From Pullulanibacillus sp. KACC 23026 (lineage in GTDB: Bacteria > Bacillota > Bacilli > Bacillales > Sporolactobacillaceae), in the NCBI RefSeq assembly GCF_029094525.1, contig NZ_CP119107.1, positions 3,596,001 to 3,660,000 on the forward strand: a stretch of DNA of 64,000 nt. Reading direction: 5' to 3'. The first letter of the stretch is position 1; the number at the start of each line of letters is the position of its first letter. A program made the translations under genes and the position numbers. Positions 17,495 to 25,794 of the stretch are shown piece after piece. Under the pieces are notes generated by a model, which saw only the letters and a list, made by a program, of their open reading frames with translations, made no database searches and had not been told where the DNA came from.

Positions 17495-17665
17495 ATGCGC
17501 GACGAGATTGAAAAAAAACGACAACAGCTTATTCTTATCGCGAATAAGTATGGATTAAATGCTGAATTGACGCTGAAATGCAGTCGCGAATTAGACCGCC
17601 TTCTTGACAATTATCAAGAAAAAACACTACTTTCTAATAAAAATATAAATAGTGCCACTAACTAA
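17495..17665 (+). CDS. Spo0E-family aspartyl-phosphate phosphatase
   Basis: The 56-residue protein is a small two-helix hairpin: RDEIEKKRQQLILIANKYG then LKCSRELDRLLDNYQ. The SRELDRLLD segment matches the SxxLD signature of Spo0E/YisI/YnzD phosphatases, which dephosphorylate Spo0A~P and delay sporulation. The ATG at 17495 is nine bases after GAGAGGAG; a GTG at 17459 is in frame but precedes the SD. A terminator follows at about 17710. Its solitary position is usual for this family. Confidence 0.85.
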   Translation: MRDEIEKKRQQLILIANKYGLNAELTLKCSRELDRLLDNYQEKTLLSNKNINSATN

Positions 17666-17705
17666 AAGCCTAATCCTGTTTAAATCCTCATACCTTAAAC
17701 TTTAG

Positions 17706-17746
17706 AAAAGGAGCTTTCCCATTGAAATGGGTACCGCTCTTTTTTT
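17706..17746 (+). terminator. Intrinsic terminator after the Spo0E-like gene
   Basis: GGAGC...GCTC outer pairing encloses CCCATT-GA-AATGGG, followed by a run of T. Confidence 0.7.
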
Positions 17747-17820
17747 ATACCCTTTTTCTCATAAATAATGATCAATATGTAAAAAATAAAGTATTCTAGG
17801 CATCCTGAGGAGGCGAATTT

Positions 17821-18078
17821 ATGAAAGACGATCATACCCTTGATTATGTCTTGGAATCTCTGTCAAATTGGGTGGATACTCATCATAAAGCAAAAGCGCT
17901 TTACGAAAAACTTATGCACCATTCCTACAAAAATGAAGAGGACTTTGCCAGAGCCCTCTCAGCCGAAGAGGCTCACTTTTTGTCCGACGTCCTTTCAGAA
18001 GAAATCAACTATGCCGAGCAAGCTGGAGACAAAGTACGACTTGGACAGTTGAACGACATGTACGAACAGCTTTATTAA
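17821..18078 (+). CDS. CsgA-like sporulation-specific small protein
   Basis: An 85-residue acidic protein with features recalled from the Bacillus CsgA family of sigma-G-controlled acid-soluble spore proteins: LGYL/LDYVLESLSN near the start, then FARALSAEEAHFLSDVL and EEINYAEQAGD, and an LNDMYEQLY end. SD GAGGAGG is well spaced before the ATG. Family function is unknown beyond forespore expression. Context (next to a Spo0E phosphatase) fits a sporulation theme. A sigma-G promoter could not be assigned with confidence. Confidence 0.7.
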   Translation: MKDDHTLDYVLESLSNWVDTHHKAKALYEKLMHHSYKNEEDFARALSAEEAHFLSDVLSEEINYAEQAGDKVRLGQLNDMYEQLY

Positions 18079-18403
18079 GTTTCTAACCGATTCGTTCCGA
18101 TTGGTGTCCTTTTCAAAAATGGCTGCTTAGTGATCCTGATCAAAATGGCTGCCATGATCATGACGGGGTTATCCAAGCCCCTTTACCTTGTTTCCTTAAC
18201 AACTTTCGAACTTTTGGATAAATGCCGCGGCTGACCGTCCGCACTGCTTTAGGATCGATCTATTTGAATCCGTTCTTTTTTAGCGAGGGGACCTTCCCCT
18301 TGCTTTTTCTTTAGAATTGGACTTCCTCAAGGTGAAAACGGGTTTCCATAAGTTGCGCCTATTGGTAGGCCTACCTTTTATTTTAACTTTTTTAAAAACC
18401 CTC
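18079..18403. other. Intergenic region, no gene seen
   Basis: About 325 bp without a supportable gene or clear terminator for the CsgA-like gene; the right end runs into the MFS promoter. Confidence 0.4.
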
Positions 18404-18450
18404 TTGTATAACGACAAACGTGTCATTTATAATAACGACATAGGTGTCAT
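18404..18450 (+). promoter_or_regulatory. Promoter with two tandem GACA-N4-TGTC operators (TetR site)
   Basis: A sigma-A-like promoter, TTGTAT (18404-18409), 18-bp spacer, TATAAT (18428-18433), carries two copies of AACGACA-N4-TGTCATT. The first inverted repeat (18413-18424) is inside the spacer and the second (18437-18448) just after the -10, 24 bp centre to centre. This is the expected layout for steric repression by the TetR protein encoded downstream. Confidence 0.72.
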
Positions 18451-18473
18451 TTTTATTTGGAGGAGGTTCTTTC

Positions 18474-19760
18474 ATGAACCCGCAATTGTTAAAAAGTAAA
18501 TCCTATAAGGCCCTAATTTCCGCACAGACGGTCAGCAACCTCGGCGATTGGCTTTACATTTTAGGCTTAATGGCTTTAGTCGGAATTAAATGGCACGGGT
18601 CCCCTCTTGAGGTCTCACTTGCCATGCTCATGATGTCACTGCCCTCTATTCTCTTTGGCTCACTTGCTGGAACGTTGGCCGACCGAATGGACCGCAAATT
18701 CTTAATGGTCCTCTCCGATCTCACACGGGCTGCGATCATGGTTGGAATTGTAGTTGCCTCCCAATTGTTTGAAGTGTATCTCCTTGTCGCACTCCTCTCC
18801 CTTTTCTCGACTCTATTTGAACCTGCCAAACAAGGCAAATTAAAAGAAATTGTGGCTGAAGAGTTGCTGCAATCAGCCGTCTCCACCAGTCAGTTAATAA
18901 ATAATGGCGCAAAAATAGTAGGTCCAATTATTGGCGGTGCCTTAATTGCTATCACGAGTGTCACTTGGGCTTTTTATATTGACGCCTGCTCGTTTCTCGT
19001 TTCCGCCTTGTGCTTGACTTTCTTGCCTAAGACAGAGCGATTCAGCCAAACAAAAGAAACGCCAAACGAAACAAAGACCTCAAAATCAAGCTTCGTCCAC
19101 CAGCTTGCTGAGGGCTTCCGCTTTCTCAAAACCACACCGACGCTTCTCGTTGGTGTCGTCATGTTCAGTCTTGTCATGTTTGTTCTCCAAATTTCTGATT
19201 CCCAATTTATTGTCCTTTTTAGAGAAATTCACGGATCCAGCATCAATATATTAGGCTGGCTCATGGCGGGAAGCGGTCTAGGCGTTGTATTAGCCTCGAT
19301 TTATTTAAACAAGAAAGAAATCACTTCCTTTATTGGTTTATTGGCCATTAGCAGCGTCGTCCTCGGACTTGGCTATATGGGCATAACGGCTGGAATCCAT
19401 ATGCCCATTACCATGATCGAGATCCTTTATCCGATTGGCGGTGTGGTGGTCGGGTTTTGCTTTGGGCTTTCTCTCATTCCATTTGAAGTTATGGTCCAAA
19501 AACAAACCCCCGAACAATTTACAGGACGTGTATTTGGTACAATCGGGAGTTTGACAACACTTTCTGTTATTTTGGGGACATCAACCGGAGGAGTGCTTTC
19601 ACAATTCTTCGGTGTCCATTTGACGTATTACCTGGCAGGTGGATTACTTGTTCTTGTTGGACTCGTTGTTTATAGTAAACGTAAGTCATTAGAAAGAGGG
19701 AATCGCAATGCCCAAGGTGAGCCCGGAACACTTCAAGAAACGGCGGGCCGAAATTCTTGA
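18474..19760 (+). CDS. MFS transporter, probable efflux pump (YfiS-like)
   Basis: A 429-residue major facilitator with about 12 membrane segments; the conserved loop 2-3 motif appears as GSLAGTLADRMDRKFLM (residues ~60-76). A charged, Lys/Thr-rich central loop is at ~190-215. It belongs to the MFS_3/EntS-like drug or siderophore exporters. ATG at 18474 is preceded by GGAGGAGG; an upstream in-frame ATG at 18444 lacks an SD. The gene for a TetR regulator overlaps its 3' end by 53 bp, and both follow a promoter with paired operators, a common arrangement for inducible efflux. B. subtilis YfiS/YfiR is a likely counterpart pair. Cargo unknown. Confidence 0.85.
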   Translation: MNPQLLKSKSYKALISAQTVSNLGDWLYILGLMALVGIKWHGSPLEVSLAMLMMSLPSILFGSLAGTLADRMDRKFLMVLSDLTRAAIMVGIVVASQLFEVYLLVALLSLFSTLFEPAKQGKLKEIVAEELLQSAVSTSQLINNGAKIVGPIIGGALIAITSVTWAFYIDACSFLVSALCLTFLPKTERFSQTKETPNETKTSKSSFVHQLAEGFRFLKTTPTLLVGVVMFSLVMFVLQISDSQFIVLFREIHGSSINILGWLMAGSGLGVVLASIYLNKKEITSFIGLLAISSVVLGLGYMGITAGIHMPITMIEILYPIGGVVVGFCFGLSLIPFEVMVQKQTPEQFTGRVFGTIGSLTTLSVILGTSTGGVLSQFFGVHLTYYLAGGLLVLVGLVVYSKRKSLERGNRNAQGEPGTLQETAGRNS

Positions 19761-20328
19761 AGCCGCTAAGAAGGTATTTACCAAAAAGGGATTCGAGCCG
19801 ACAACCATGCAGGATGTGGTGAAGGAATCAGGGATGAGCCGTGGCGGTGTTTATCAATATTTTTCAAGTCCTGAAGAGATGTTTATTGCCATACGCGAAG
19901 ACGGCTTCGAAGCGTTTGACAATTACTTAAGGGAGTTATTAGACACACATGAAACCGTGTGGGATGCTCTATTGGCCTATGTTAACAATTATATTTACGA
20001 ACCCGAAAGTGAAGGAATTTCTTTCGGCCTCGTCTCTTATGAATATTCGGTTGTCTCTTGGCGAAATGAACAGCATCGTCAGGTTATCTTAAACCAAGCG
20101 CTAAAAGCGACTGAAACGTTTAAGGACTTTCTGCAAGTGGGAGTAGACCGCGGAGAATTTACTCCCCTTTATTCTCTAGAAGCGATTGCTTTATTTATTT
20201 TTAATGTCACAGACGGCCTTCTTCTTCATGCCGTTTTTGCTTCCGAAAGTGCCAATCATTTGTATATCAATGAACAAGTGGCCAGTCTTATTTTATATCT
20301 AAGAACCGCCCTGCAAATTAGAGAATAA
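19708..20328 (+). CDS. TetR-family repressor (YfiR-like)
   Basis: A 206-residue regulator: helix-turn-helix at residues ~10-60 (TMQDVVKESGMSRGGVYQYF) and an all-helical ligand/dimerisation domain behind it. The N-terminus resembles B. subtilis YfiR. The start codon is within the MFS gene, overlapping 53 bp in another frame, with GAAAGAGGGAATCGC upstream as SD. It most likely binds the GACA-N4-TGTC pair upstream of the MFS gene and so represses its own operon. The inducer is probably a substrate of the pump, but nothing in the sequence identifies it. Confidence 0.88.
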   Translation: MPKVSPEHFKKRRAEILEAAKKVFTKKGFEPTTMQDVVKESGMSRGGVYQYFSSPEEMFIAIREDGFEAFDNYLRELLDTHETVWDALLAYVNNYIYEPESEGISFGLVSYEYSVVSWRNEQHRQVILNQALKATETFKDFLQVGVDRGEFTPLYSLEAIALFIFNVTDGLLLHAVFASESANHLYINEQVASLILYLRTALQIRE

Positions 20329-20445
20329 ATAACTTTTGATTTGCGTTTTTAATAAAACGTCAAGAGATTTGCTAGGAAATTTAACATTAAATTTCGGTAT
20401 CTTTAGATGAATGCAATCATAAATTGATGGTGTCTCATTTTTTGG

Positions 20446-20487
20446 CAGTCAAAAAGACTGGATGTCGATGACTCACCAGTCTTCTTG
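20446..20487 (-). terminator. Intrinsic terminator after the HPr-like gene
   Basis: AAGACTGG...CCAGTCTT with a ~18-base loop, followed by TTTTTG on the minus strand. It lies just beyond the stop of the 92-residue gene. Confidence 0.6.
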
Positions 20488-20502
20488 GATGTCCATTCCC
20501 GC

Positions 20503-20781
20503 TTATGCCGGGCTGACTTGCTCTCTTGAACCGTAAATACATTCGATTAACCGCCCCATAATAATAGGTGCTTTTTCACCTTCTATAATCAGTAGGAGTT
20601 CATCTTGATCTGCCGTTAAAACAAACAGAATAAGTTCAGTCATTCTATGTATCTGACAGACTGATTCATTGTGGTAGAGAAACAAACGTTGTCCCGACTT
20701 CGAGCAAATGGAATAGAAATCAATGAGCTTTGGAAGATCAAAATCAGATGCTCTAATCTGATATGATAGGATGCTTTTCAT
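20503..20781 (-). CDS. Small protein with HPr-like fold pattern
   Basis: The 92-residue product is not a family I recognise with certainty. Its pattern (RLFLYHNE..., a short helix-like MTELILFVL, then DELLLIIEGEKAPIIMGRLIECI) follows the beta-alpha-beta rhythm of HPr/Crh phosphocarriers, where the text would be 'vn.ksi..ll.l....G..i.i.a.G.d...a...l..l'. The HPr active-site His-15 region (normally GIHARPA) is not recognisable, and no Ser-46 motif is clear. If the resemblance is real it is a non-phosphorylated relative. SD AAAGGAAG is nine bases before the ATG and a terminator follows. It is transcribed alone, divergent from the dehydrogenase gene. Confidence 0.55.
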   Translation of the reverse strand: MKSILSYQIRASDFDLPKLIDFYSICSKSGQRLFLYHNESVCQIHRMTELILFVLTADQDELLLIIEGEKAPIIMGRLIECIYGSREQVSPA

Positions 20782-20923
20782 GTTGTCATACTTCCTTTCG
20801 TGTAATCTCTCTTCTTTTATTTTCCCACAAAAAGAAACTGGACTGTACCGGTTAATTTTGTCGAATCTTATATAACTTTCGAGTTTTTTCGAGTAAAATC
20901 AGCGGATTATGGTCTTTATTCTC

Positions 20924-20958
20924 AAAAAAAGCGATGCCTTTTGGCATCGCTTTTTTGC
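20924..20958 (+). terminator. Strong hairpin-T terminator ahead of the dehydrogenase gene
   Basis: AAAAAAGCGATGCC-TTTT-GGCATCGCTTTTTTG: a perfect stem flanked by A and T runs, so it can act on both strands. It lies between two divergent genes, where no terminator is needed for either, so it may attenuate the SDR transcript or end an unseen short RNA. Confidence 0.7.
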
Positions 20959-21030
20959 AACCTGAGAAGTATGAACCTCTGAATCTTGAACCAAACTAAC
21001 ATCAATTCAAGATAACTGGAGGTTTTTCGT

Positions 21031-21930
21031 TTGTATCCTACACAGCCTTATTTTAATAAAGAACAAAAAGAAAAAACCATTGTTCATACCTTCCCGCCGC
21101 AACATCAATCCCAGATGCCCGGGCATGAGCATGAAATGAATCCTTTACCAATTGCCGATAACCCCTCCTACAAAGCAAGCGGAAAATTAAAAAATAAAAT
21201 AGCGATCATTACTGGAGGAGACAGCGGCATCGGCCGTGCCGTGGCCATCACTTTTGCCAAAGAGGGGGCGAAGGTTGCGATCGTCTATTTCAATGAAAAA
21301 GAGGATGCCGAGGCAACCAAACAGATGATCAACGCTTACGGCGGACAATGCCTTTTGATTGAAAAAGACCTGCGTGAAGAAACAAGCGCCGAGGAGGCGG
21401 TTAAAGAAACCTTAGCCCAATACGGCGCCCCCCATATTCTTGTTAATAATTGTGCGGTCCAATACCCACAGAAGTCGATCCTTCAGATTACAAAAGAACA
21501 GCTTTACAAAACCTTTGAGACCAACTTTTTTTCTTACTTTTTTATGGCTAAAGCGGTCTTACCGCATATGACGGCAGGAGCATCCATTATTAATACAGCA
21601 TCGATCACGGCTTATAAAGGAAACAAGACGCTCATCGATTACAGTTCGACGAAAGGCGCGATTGTGTCCTTTACCCGGTCTCTATCCTTAGCGCTTGCCG
21701 AAGAGGATATTCGAGTGAATGCGGTGGCACCAGGGCCAATATGGACACCGTTAATTCCTGCTTCCTTTGATGCGGACAAGGTTAGCCAATTTGGAAACAA
21801 CACGCCAATGAAGCGTGCCGGACAACCCTTTGAACTCGCACCTGCCTATGTGTACCTCGCCAGTGATGATTCCCGTTTCATGAGCGGACAAGTTCTTCAT
21901 ATTAATGGCGGCGATATTGTTAATGGTTAA
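21031..21930 (+). CDS. Short-chain dehydrogenase/reductase (YhdF/YhxC-like)
   Basis: A 299-residue SDR of the 'extended N-terminus' type typical of Bacillus YhdF, YhxC and YdaD (general stress or spore dehydrogenases). About 45 residues with His/Pro/Met-rich text precede the Rossmann fold. Cofactor motif is TGGDSGIGRA, NNCA stands in for the usual NNAG, catalytic Ser is in NTASITAYKG, and the YxxxK motif is YSSTKGA. It is NAD(P)-dependent; the substrate is unknown. The start is TTG at 21031 with CTGGAGG upstream, and no other start is suitably placed. A strong hairpin 70 bp upstream may attenuate it. Confidence 0.88.
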   Translation: MYPTQPYFNKEQKEKTIVHTFPPQHQSQMPGHEHEMNPLPIADNPSYKASGKLKNKIAIITGGDSGIGRAVAITFAKEGAKVAIVYFNEKEDAEATKQMINAYGGQCLLIEKDLREETSAEEAVKETLAQYGAPHILVNNCAVQYPQKSILQITKEQLYKTFETNFFSYFFMAKAVLPHMTAGASIINTASITAYKGNKTLIDYSSTKGAIVSFTRSLSLALAEEDIRVNAVAPGPIWTPLIPASFDADKVSQFGNNTPMKRAGQPFELAPAYVYLASDDSRFMSGQVLHINGGDIVNG

Positions 21931-21959
21931 CACTTAAGAAGGTTTTTTATAAAATTTCT

Positions 21960-22583
21960 TTAAAATGAAATGGGTTCACTATAGTGGGAGGTATCTGCAT
22001 ATAGGAGAATGTCAGATTCCTCTCCATCGAAATCAATAACGGTTAAGCATGTACTGTGGATGAACGGACCCTCCCACAATTTCTCTAGCGGGCGATTTTC
22101 AAAATAAGCCATGAGCGTCTTCAAAACGACCGCATGTGTGACAAGAAGAATGTCTCGATCCTTATTTTCTTGGAGAATGCTTTTCATTCTTGGAAGCACT
22201 CGATTTCTCAGATCATAAAAATCTTCCCCGTTTGCTGCTTTATATAAGTGGGGTTCTTGCCAAAAATGCTTTGAACGAATAGGGTCATGTCTTTCAATAT
22301 CCGCCTTCAATTGACCTTCCCAATCACCGAGATCCATCTCTAGGAAATGCTCGTCTTGAATAATGGGGAGCTGGTGTTTCACATTTAATAGCGTTGCCGT
22401 CTTAAGCGCTCTTTCACTTGGACTCGATATCACGATATCGATCGATTTATTCTCAAGGCGAGAAGCAAGCTCCTCGGCCTGCCGTATGCCACGTTCTGTT
22501 AAGTGGGAATTAGCCCTGCCTTGCAGACGTTGTTCTCTATTCCATACTGTTTCACCATGACGGGTCAAATATAACCGTCCCAT
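21960..22583 (-). CDS. Histidine phosphatase family protein (phosphoglycerate-mutase-like, PhoE type)
   Basis: A 207-residue phosphatase: the N-terminal LTRHGETVWN holds the phospho-accepting His, with Arg nearby. EMDLGDWEG gives the acid region and LLVTHAVVLKTL the second His. These are the catalytic residues of cofactor-independent histidine phosphatases such as Bacillus PhoE/YhfR, which have broad specificity. The ATG at 22583 has AAGAAGGAG eight bases upstream; the GTG at 22592 abuts the SD and is rejected. It converges with the SDR gene, with 30 bp between stops. Physiological substrate unknown. Confidence 0.88.
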   Translation of the reverse strand: MGRLYLTRHGETVWNREQRLQGRANSHLTERGIRQAEELASRLENKSIDIVISSPSERALKTATLLNVKHQLPIIQDEHFLEMDLGDWEGQLKADIERHDPIRSKHFWQEPHLYKAANGEDFYDLRNRVLPRMKSILQENKDRDILLVTHAVVLKTLMAYFENRPLEKLWEGPFIHSTCLTVIDFDGEESDILLYADTSHYSEPISF

Positions 22584-22765
22584 GCTTGTCACTCCTTCTT
22601 CTAATAAATATCAGGACAATACTCTATGATCATTTAACCCAAACCTTACTATACTTACATTTCGATAAAGCTATCCCCATTCCCTTCTCATGTCGAAAGG
22701 TCATTAGAATTAGAAAAGTGAAAGCGCCACAAGGTGGGAACAGATCTCGTCCAACAGTCGTCTAA

Positions 22766-22816
22766 AAAAAAGAACCCAAGAGGGGCTAAAAAGAACCTTG
22801 CCCCTTTTGGGTTCAT
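22766..22816 (-). terminator. Intrinsic terminator after the alpha/beta hydrolase
   Basis: GAACCCAAAAGGGGC and GCCCCTCTTGGGTTC form a long stem followed by TTTTTTTT on the minus strand. The stem begins within the last codons of the hydrolase gene. Confidence 0.78.
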
Positions 22817-23631
22817 TCATGGATGAATTGAATGATGGCTTCTGCAACTTCTTTAGGACGTTCTTCCGGAAGCAAGTGACCGGTTTCTTCAAAAACTTTC
22901 AATTCAGCCTGTTTCATTTCTTTTTTAAAACGTTCCCCAATCTCTAACGGAACAATTCGATCTTGTCTTCCCCATAACAATAGAACCGGCTGTTCAATCT
23001 CCCCAACTTCTGGTGTCGTCAAATCGCCTTCTCGATCTTGTATAAGTCTCGTCAAAGAGTGATAAAACGCCTTTTCTCTTAAAGGCTTTTTGTAACCTTC
23101 CATCATTTCCTCTGTAATTATAGAAGGGTCATGAGTCACATCCAAAAAAGTCTTCATAGCATTATACTTTTGAAAGTATAGTCTCAAGAAGAAAGGAAAA
23201 AAAGGAATTTTAGTCGCCATTCTTAGCTGTTTTTTTACCGGCCCCATATAACCTGCAGCCGATAAACCGATTACTTTTTCCACCCGCTTAGGGTCCTTTC
23301 TAGCGGCACGAAAGCAAATCTGGCCCCCCATCGAATGCCCGACCAATATGACATGATCTCTATTAAAATAAGTTAAAATGGCAAGCAAAGTTTCCGCATA
23401 ATTATCCAGGGAATGCTCGTAGTGTTTCGATTTTTCACTTTTGCCAAAGCCAGGCAAATCTATGGATAGAATGGAGAAGTGAGGCTCTAAGTAAGGAATA
23501 AGGTCTCTAAAGCTAAATAACGAAGAGAGGTACCCATGTACAAGAAGTAAGGTGGGATGTTGACCATCTAACGGCTTTCCCTTCACTTCATAATATATGT
23601 TAACATCCTTTATTTTAATATAAGGGGACAT
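22813..23631 (-). CDS. Alpha/beta hydrolase
   Basis: The 272-residue hydrolase has the oxyanion-hole HGYLSSLFSF, nucleophile elbow VGHSMGG (Ser ~100), acid in LLWGRQDRIVP and catalytic His in FEETGHLLPEERP, so the triad is complete. A helical cap lies at residues ~135-200. No signal peptide, so it is cytoplasmic. Family covers esterases, epoxide or haloalkane hydrolases and C-C hydrolases; nothing indicates which. The ATG has AGGGTG upstream. It is a single gene with its own terminator. Confidence 0.85.
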   Translation of the reverse strand: MSPYIKIKDVNIYYEVKGKPLDGQHPTLLLVHGYLSSLFSFRDLIPYLEPHFSILSIDLPGFGKSEKSKHYEHSLDNYAETLLAILTYFNRDHVILVGHSMGGQICFRAARKDPKRVEKVIGLSAAGYMGPVKKQLRMATKIPFFPFFLRLYFQKYNAMKTFLDVTHDPSIITEEMMEGYKKPLREKAFYHSLTRLIQDREGDLTTPEVGEIEQPVLLLWGRQDRIVPLEIGERFKKEMKQAELKVFEETGHLLPEERPKEVAEAIIQFIHE

Positions 23632-23796
23632 ATCCTACACCCTTTCTATATCCATTTATGACATAAACAGTTTATATGTATTATTAGTATTAAATATCCA
23701 GTGAGGTGGTGTAAGACCACTTTCCATTATTTTCTGTCTCACCCTGTACATCCGAATGAACAAAAGGGGAAGTTTAATCTTATGGGAGTGATAAGG

Positions 23797-24030
23797 ATGA
23801 CAAAATCAACCGCTTTTCAAAATAAAGGAATGGATCATCAAAGCCTCAATTCTGACCAACTTAAATACGAGATAGCAAAAGAGCATCATATTCCCTTAAA
23901 AAAGGGGGACAATGGGAACCTGACCGCTAAACAGGCTGGGACCGTCGGAGGGCATATTGGCGGCCCAATGGTTCATGAACTCATTAAGCGAGCTAAACAA
24001 CAGCTTTCGACCTCAAACAAAACCGATTAG
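23797..24030 (+). CDS. Alpha/beta-type small acid-soluble spore protein-like
   Basis: The 77-residue product contains LKYEIAKEHHIPL and, after a short Asn/Gly segment, GTVGGHIGGPMVHELIKRAKQQL. This parallels alpha/beta SASPs, which have KYEIA-E (the germination-protease site) and SVGGEITKRLV. Here an insertion, and GTVGGHIGG in place of SVGGEIT, mark it as a divergent class. SASPs coat spore DNA and supply amino acids at germination. The ATG at 23797 has GGGAG upstream; the open frame extends back to 23701 but that part reads as non-coding. Stands alone between two minus-strand genes, with a terminator at ~24190. Confidence 0.75.
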   Translation: MTKSTAFQNKGMDHQSLNSDQLKYEIAKEHHIPLKKGDNGNLTAKQAGTVGGHIGGPMVHELIKRAKQQLSTSNKTD

Positions 24031-24189
24031 GCATTTGGGAAAACTTTAGTTTTAACCACCTGATTATTCACTTTTAAATAAGCCTATTTTCCCAAAGTCC
24101 ATCTAATATATAGATGTTATAATAAGTCAGGTAGTAGATTTTTTCGACATTATTAAGCTTTTATTTTGTTACATTCTCTTACCCTTATG

Positions 24190-24222
24190 TTTGCCAGGAT
24201 GCTTATCCTGGCTTTTTTTATT
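24190..24222 (+). terminator. Intrinsic terminator after the SASP-like gene
   Basis: GCCAGGAT-GCTT-ATCCTGGC followed by TTTTTTT, 160 bp after the stop codon on the plus strand. Confidence 0.75.
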
Positions 24223-24225
24223 GGA

Positions 24226-24270
24226 TAAAAAGAATCCGATCCCTTTTTTCTAGACGGGTCGGATTCAATT
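24226..24270 (-). terminator. Intrinsic terminator after nrnB
   Basis: GAATCCGACCCG and GGGATCGGATTC pair around a short loop and are followed by TTTTT on the minus strand, just past the nrnB stop. Confidence 0.7.
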
Positions 24271-24287
24271 TAAATGAAAGCTTAAAT

Positions 24288-25520
24288 TTATTGCATCAAG
24301 AGAGCCATCATTTCTTTATAACGCGATTTGACTTCCTCAAGAGTCAGTGGAAAAGAACTTGTAATCTGATAGAACAGTTCATCATCATAACGAAGCCAAA
24401 CCCCAAACTCCCTCTTAATGGCTCTTTCTGCGTCTGAAAATTGATTAAAGGTCTGCCCCCATTTCTTGCCTTGGTACAGGACCTCCCACTGATTGACTCC
24501 CAATTTCCGAATAAACAGTTTGTCTCCCTTACGATTCGCGTAACAGGTTCCAAATTCGGATTCTTTCTGGTTAAACTCATTTCGCTCAGGATCTGGTTTA
24601 ATCGGTGCCATAGAAAAGGTTTCTTGCATGAAGGTCTTAAAGGCCGCCTCCGTCAGTTCAGCACCAGATGCTTTCGGGTGACCGCCGCCGCCATATTTAG
24701 AGGCGAGTACAGATACATCGATGGCATCATGAATGGTACGAAAACTTAACCCTTTAGTCCCAGGATTGACCATTGTAATCAAATCTAAATGCGGATAAGC
24801 TTCATTCAATAAATTTCCTAATTCCGATTGATACTGTTCCGCATAAACCACTCCGACACAGTAATTGTCGATTGTCGTCTGAACAACTTGTCTTTTCTTA
24901 GAATTAATGTACCGGTCTACTTTCTTCTCTTCTACACGCAACAAGGTTTCTTCTGTATCACTAAAGGAGAAGGAGACCGTTTCATTGGTCAAACGTGTCA
25001 CCATTTCCGCTTCAAAAAGCTCACGGCCAATCAGTCCATACAAGCTATTCAGTTGTTTAGCTTGATAAGTCCCTCTTTCATCCCATTCCCAAGTGTCGTA
25101 TTGACGTACCCAATCAATATAAGTATCAAGTGCTTCTGTTTCCCCTAATTTATTATTGGTCTTTAAATCTTCATAGAAAAGTGACGCAGCCGATGTCTTT
25201 CTCCCCGTTATATCTTCAGGCTTTACATCTGCCCAAGAAAACTCATTTAGAAACAGAGCTGTTCCGTGGTGATCAATTAATTTAACAGCCTGGCCCTTTT
25301 TAACCGCATCATTAACGAGCTTAGCTACCTCAGGGCTTACTGATAAATCCGTAATGATGAGTTTCGTGCTGTCCTCAATCTTTTGGAGTGTCTCTTTCAC
25401 ACGTTGGTCGACCCATCTTGGCGTTGTGTAGAGAACCTCTGCCGCTTCATTAAACGCCAACTTTGCAAGTATGCCGCAAGAAACGCCGTCAAGATCACTG
25501 TCCGTAATAAGTTTGATCAT
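24288..25520 (-). CDS. nrnB: DHH-family phosphoesterase, oligoribonuclease NrnB-like
   Basis: A 410-residue DHH phosphoesterase. Metal ligands are in TDSDLDGVSCG (residues 6-16), ITDLSV and the DHH signature LIDHHGTA. The C-terminal DHHA1 region has GGGGHPKASG at ~280. Length and order match the NrnB (YngD) oligoribonuclease of B. subtilis (~400 residues), which degrades short RNAs from the 3' end, completing mRNA turnover. SD AGGAGG sits nine bases before the ATG. A close cousin, cNMP phosphodiesterase activity, has also been ascribed to this family. No operon partner. Confidence 0.85.
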   Translation of the reverse strand: MIKLITDSDLDGVSCGILAKLAFNEAAEVLYTTPRWVDQRVKETLQKIEDSTKLIITDLSVSPEVAKLVNDAVKKGQAVKLIDHHGTALFLNEFSWADVKPEDITGRKTSAASLFYEDLKTNNKLGETEALDTYIDWVRQYDTWEWDERGTYQAKQLNSLYGLIGRELFEAEMVTRLTNETVSFSFSDTEETLLRVEEKKVDRYINSKKRQVVQTTIDNYCVGVVYAEQYQSELGNLLNEAYPHLDLITMVNPGTKGLSFRTIHDAIDVSVLASKYGGGGHPKASGAELTEAAFKTFMQETFSMAPIKPDPERNEFNQKESEFGTCYANRKGDKLFIRKLGVNQWEVLYQGKKWGQTFNQFSDAERAIKREFGVWLRYDDELFYQITSSFPLTLEEVKSRYKEMMALLMQ

Positions 25521-25794
25521 CTCTATATCCTCCTAATTATAAAGGGCAGCTTAAAGCCCTTTTTGAGCAATCGTATATGTATTGGCATCTTCAATCAACC
25601 TCTGCACCGCCCTAGTATAAATCAATCCTAACAGCTCTAAACGTCTGACGCACGTCTTCGAAACTTAAGTTCTCCTTATTATGACCTTCTTTTACAATTT
25701 ATTTTATCATCAATGTAGTGAAGCAACCCTTCTTCATTTGGTTTTTAACTTATTTCCGCTATACTAATGATGAGTATGTATAAAGGAGCTTATT

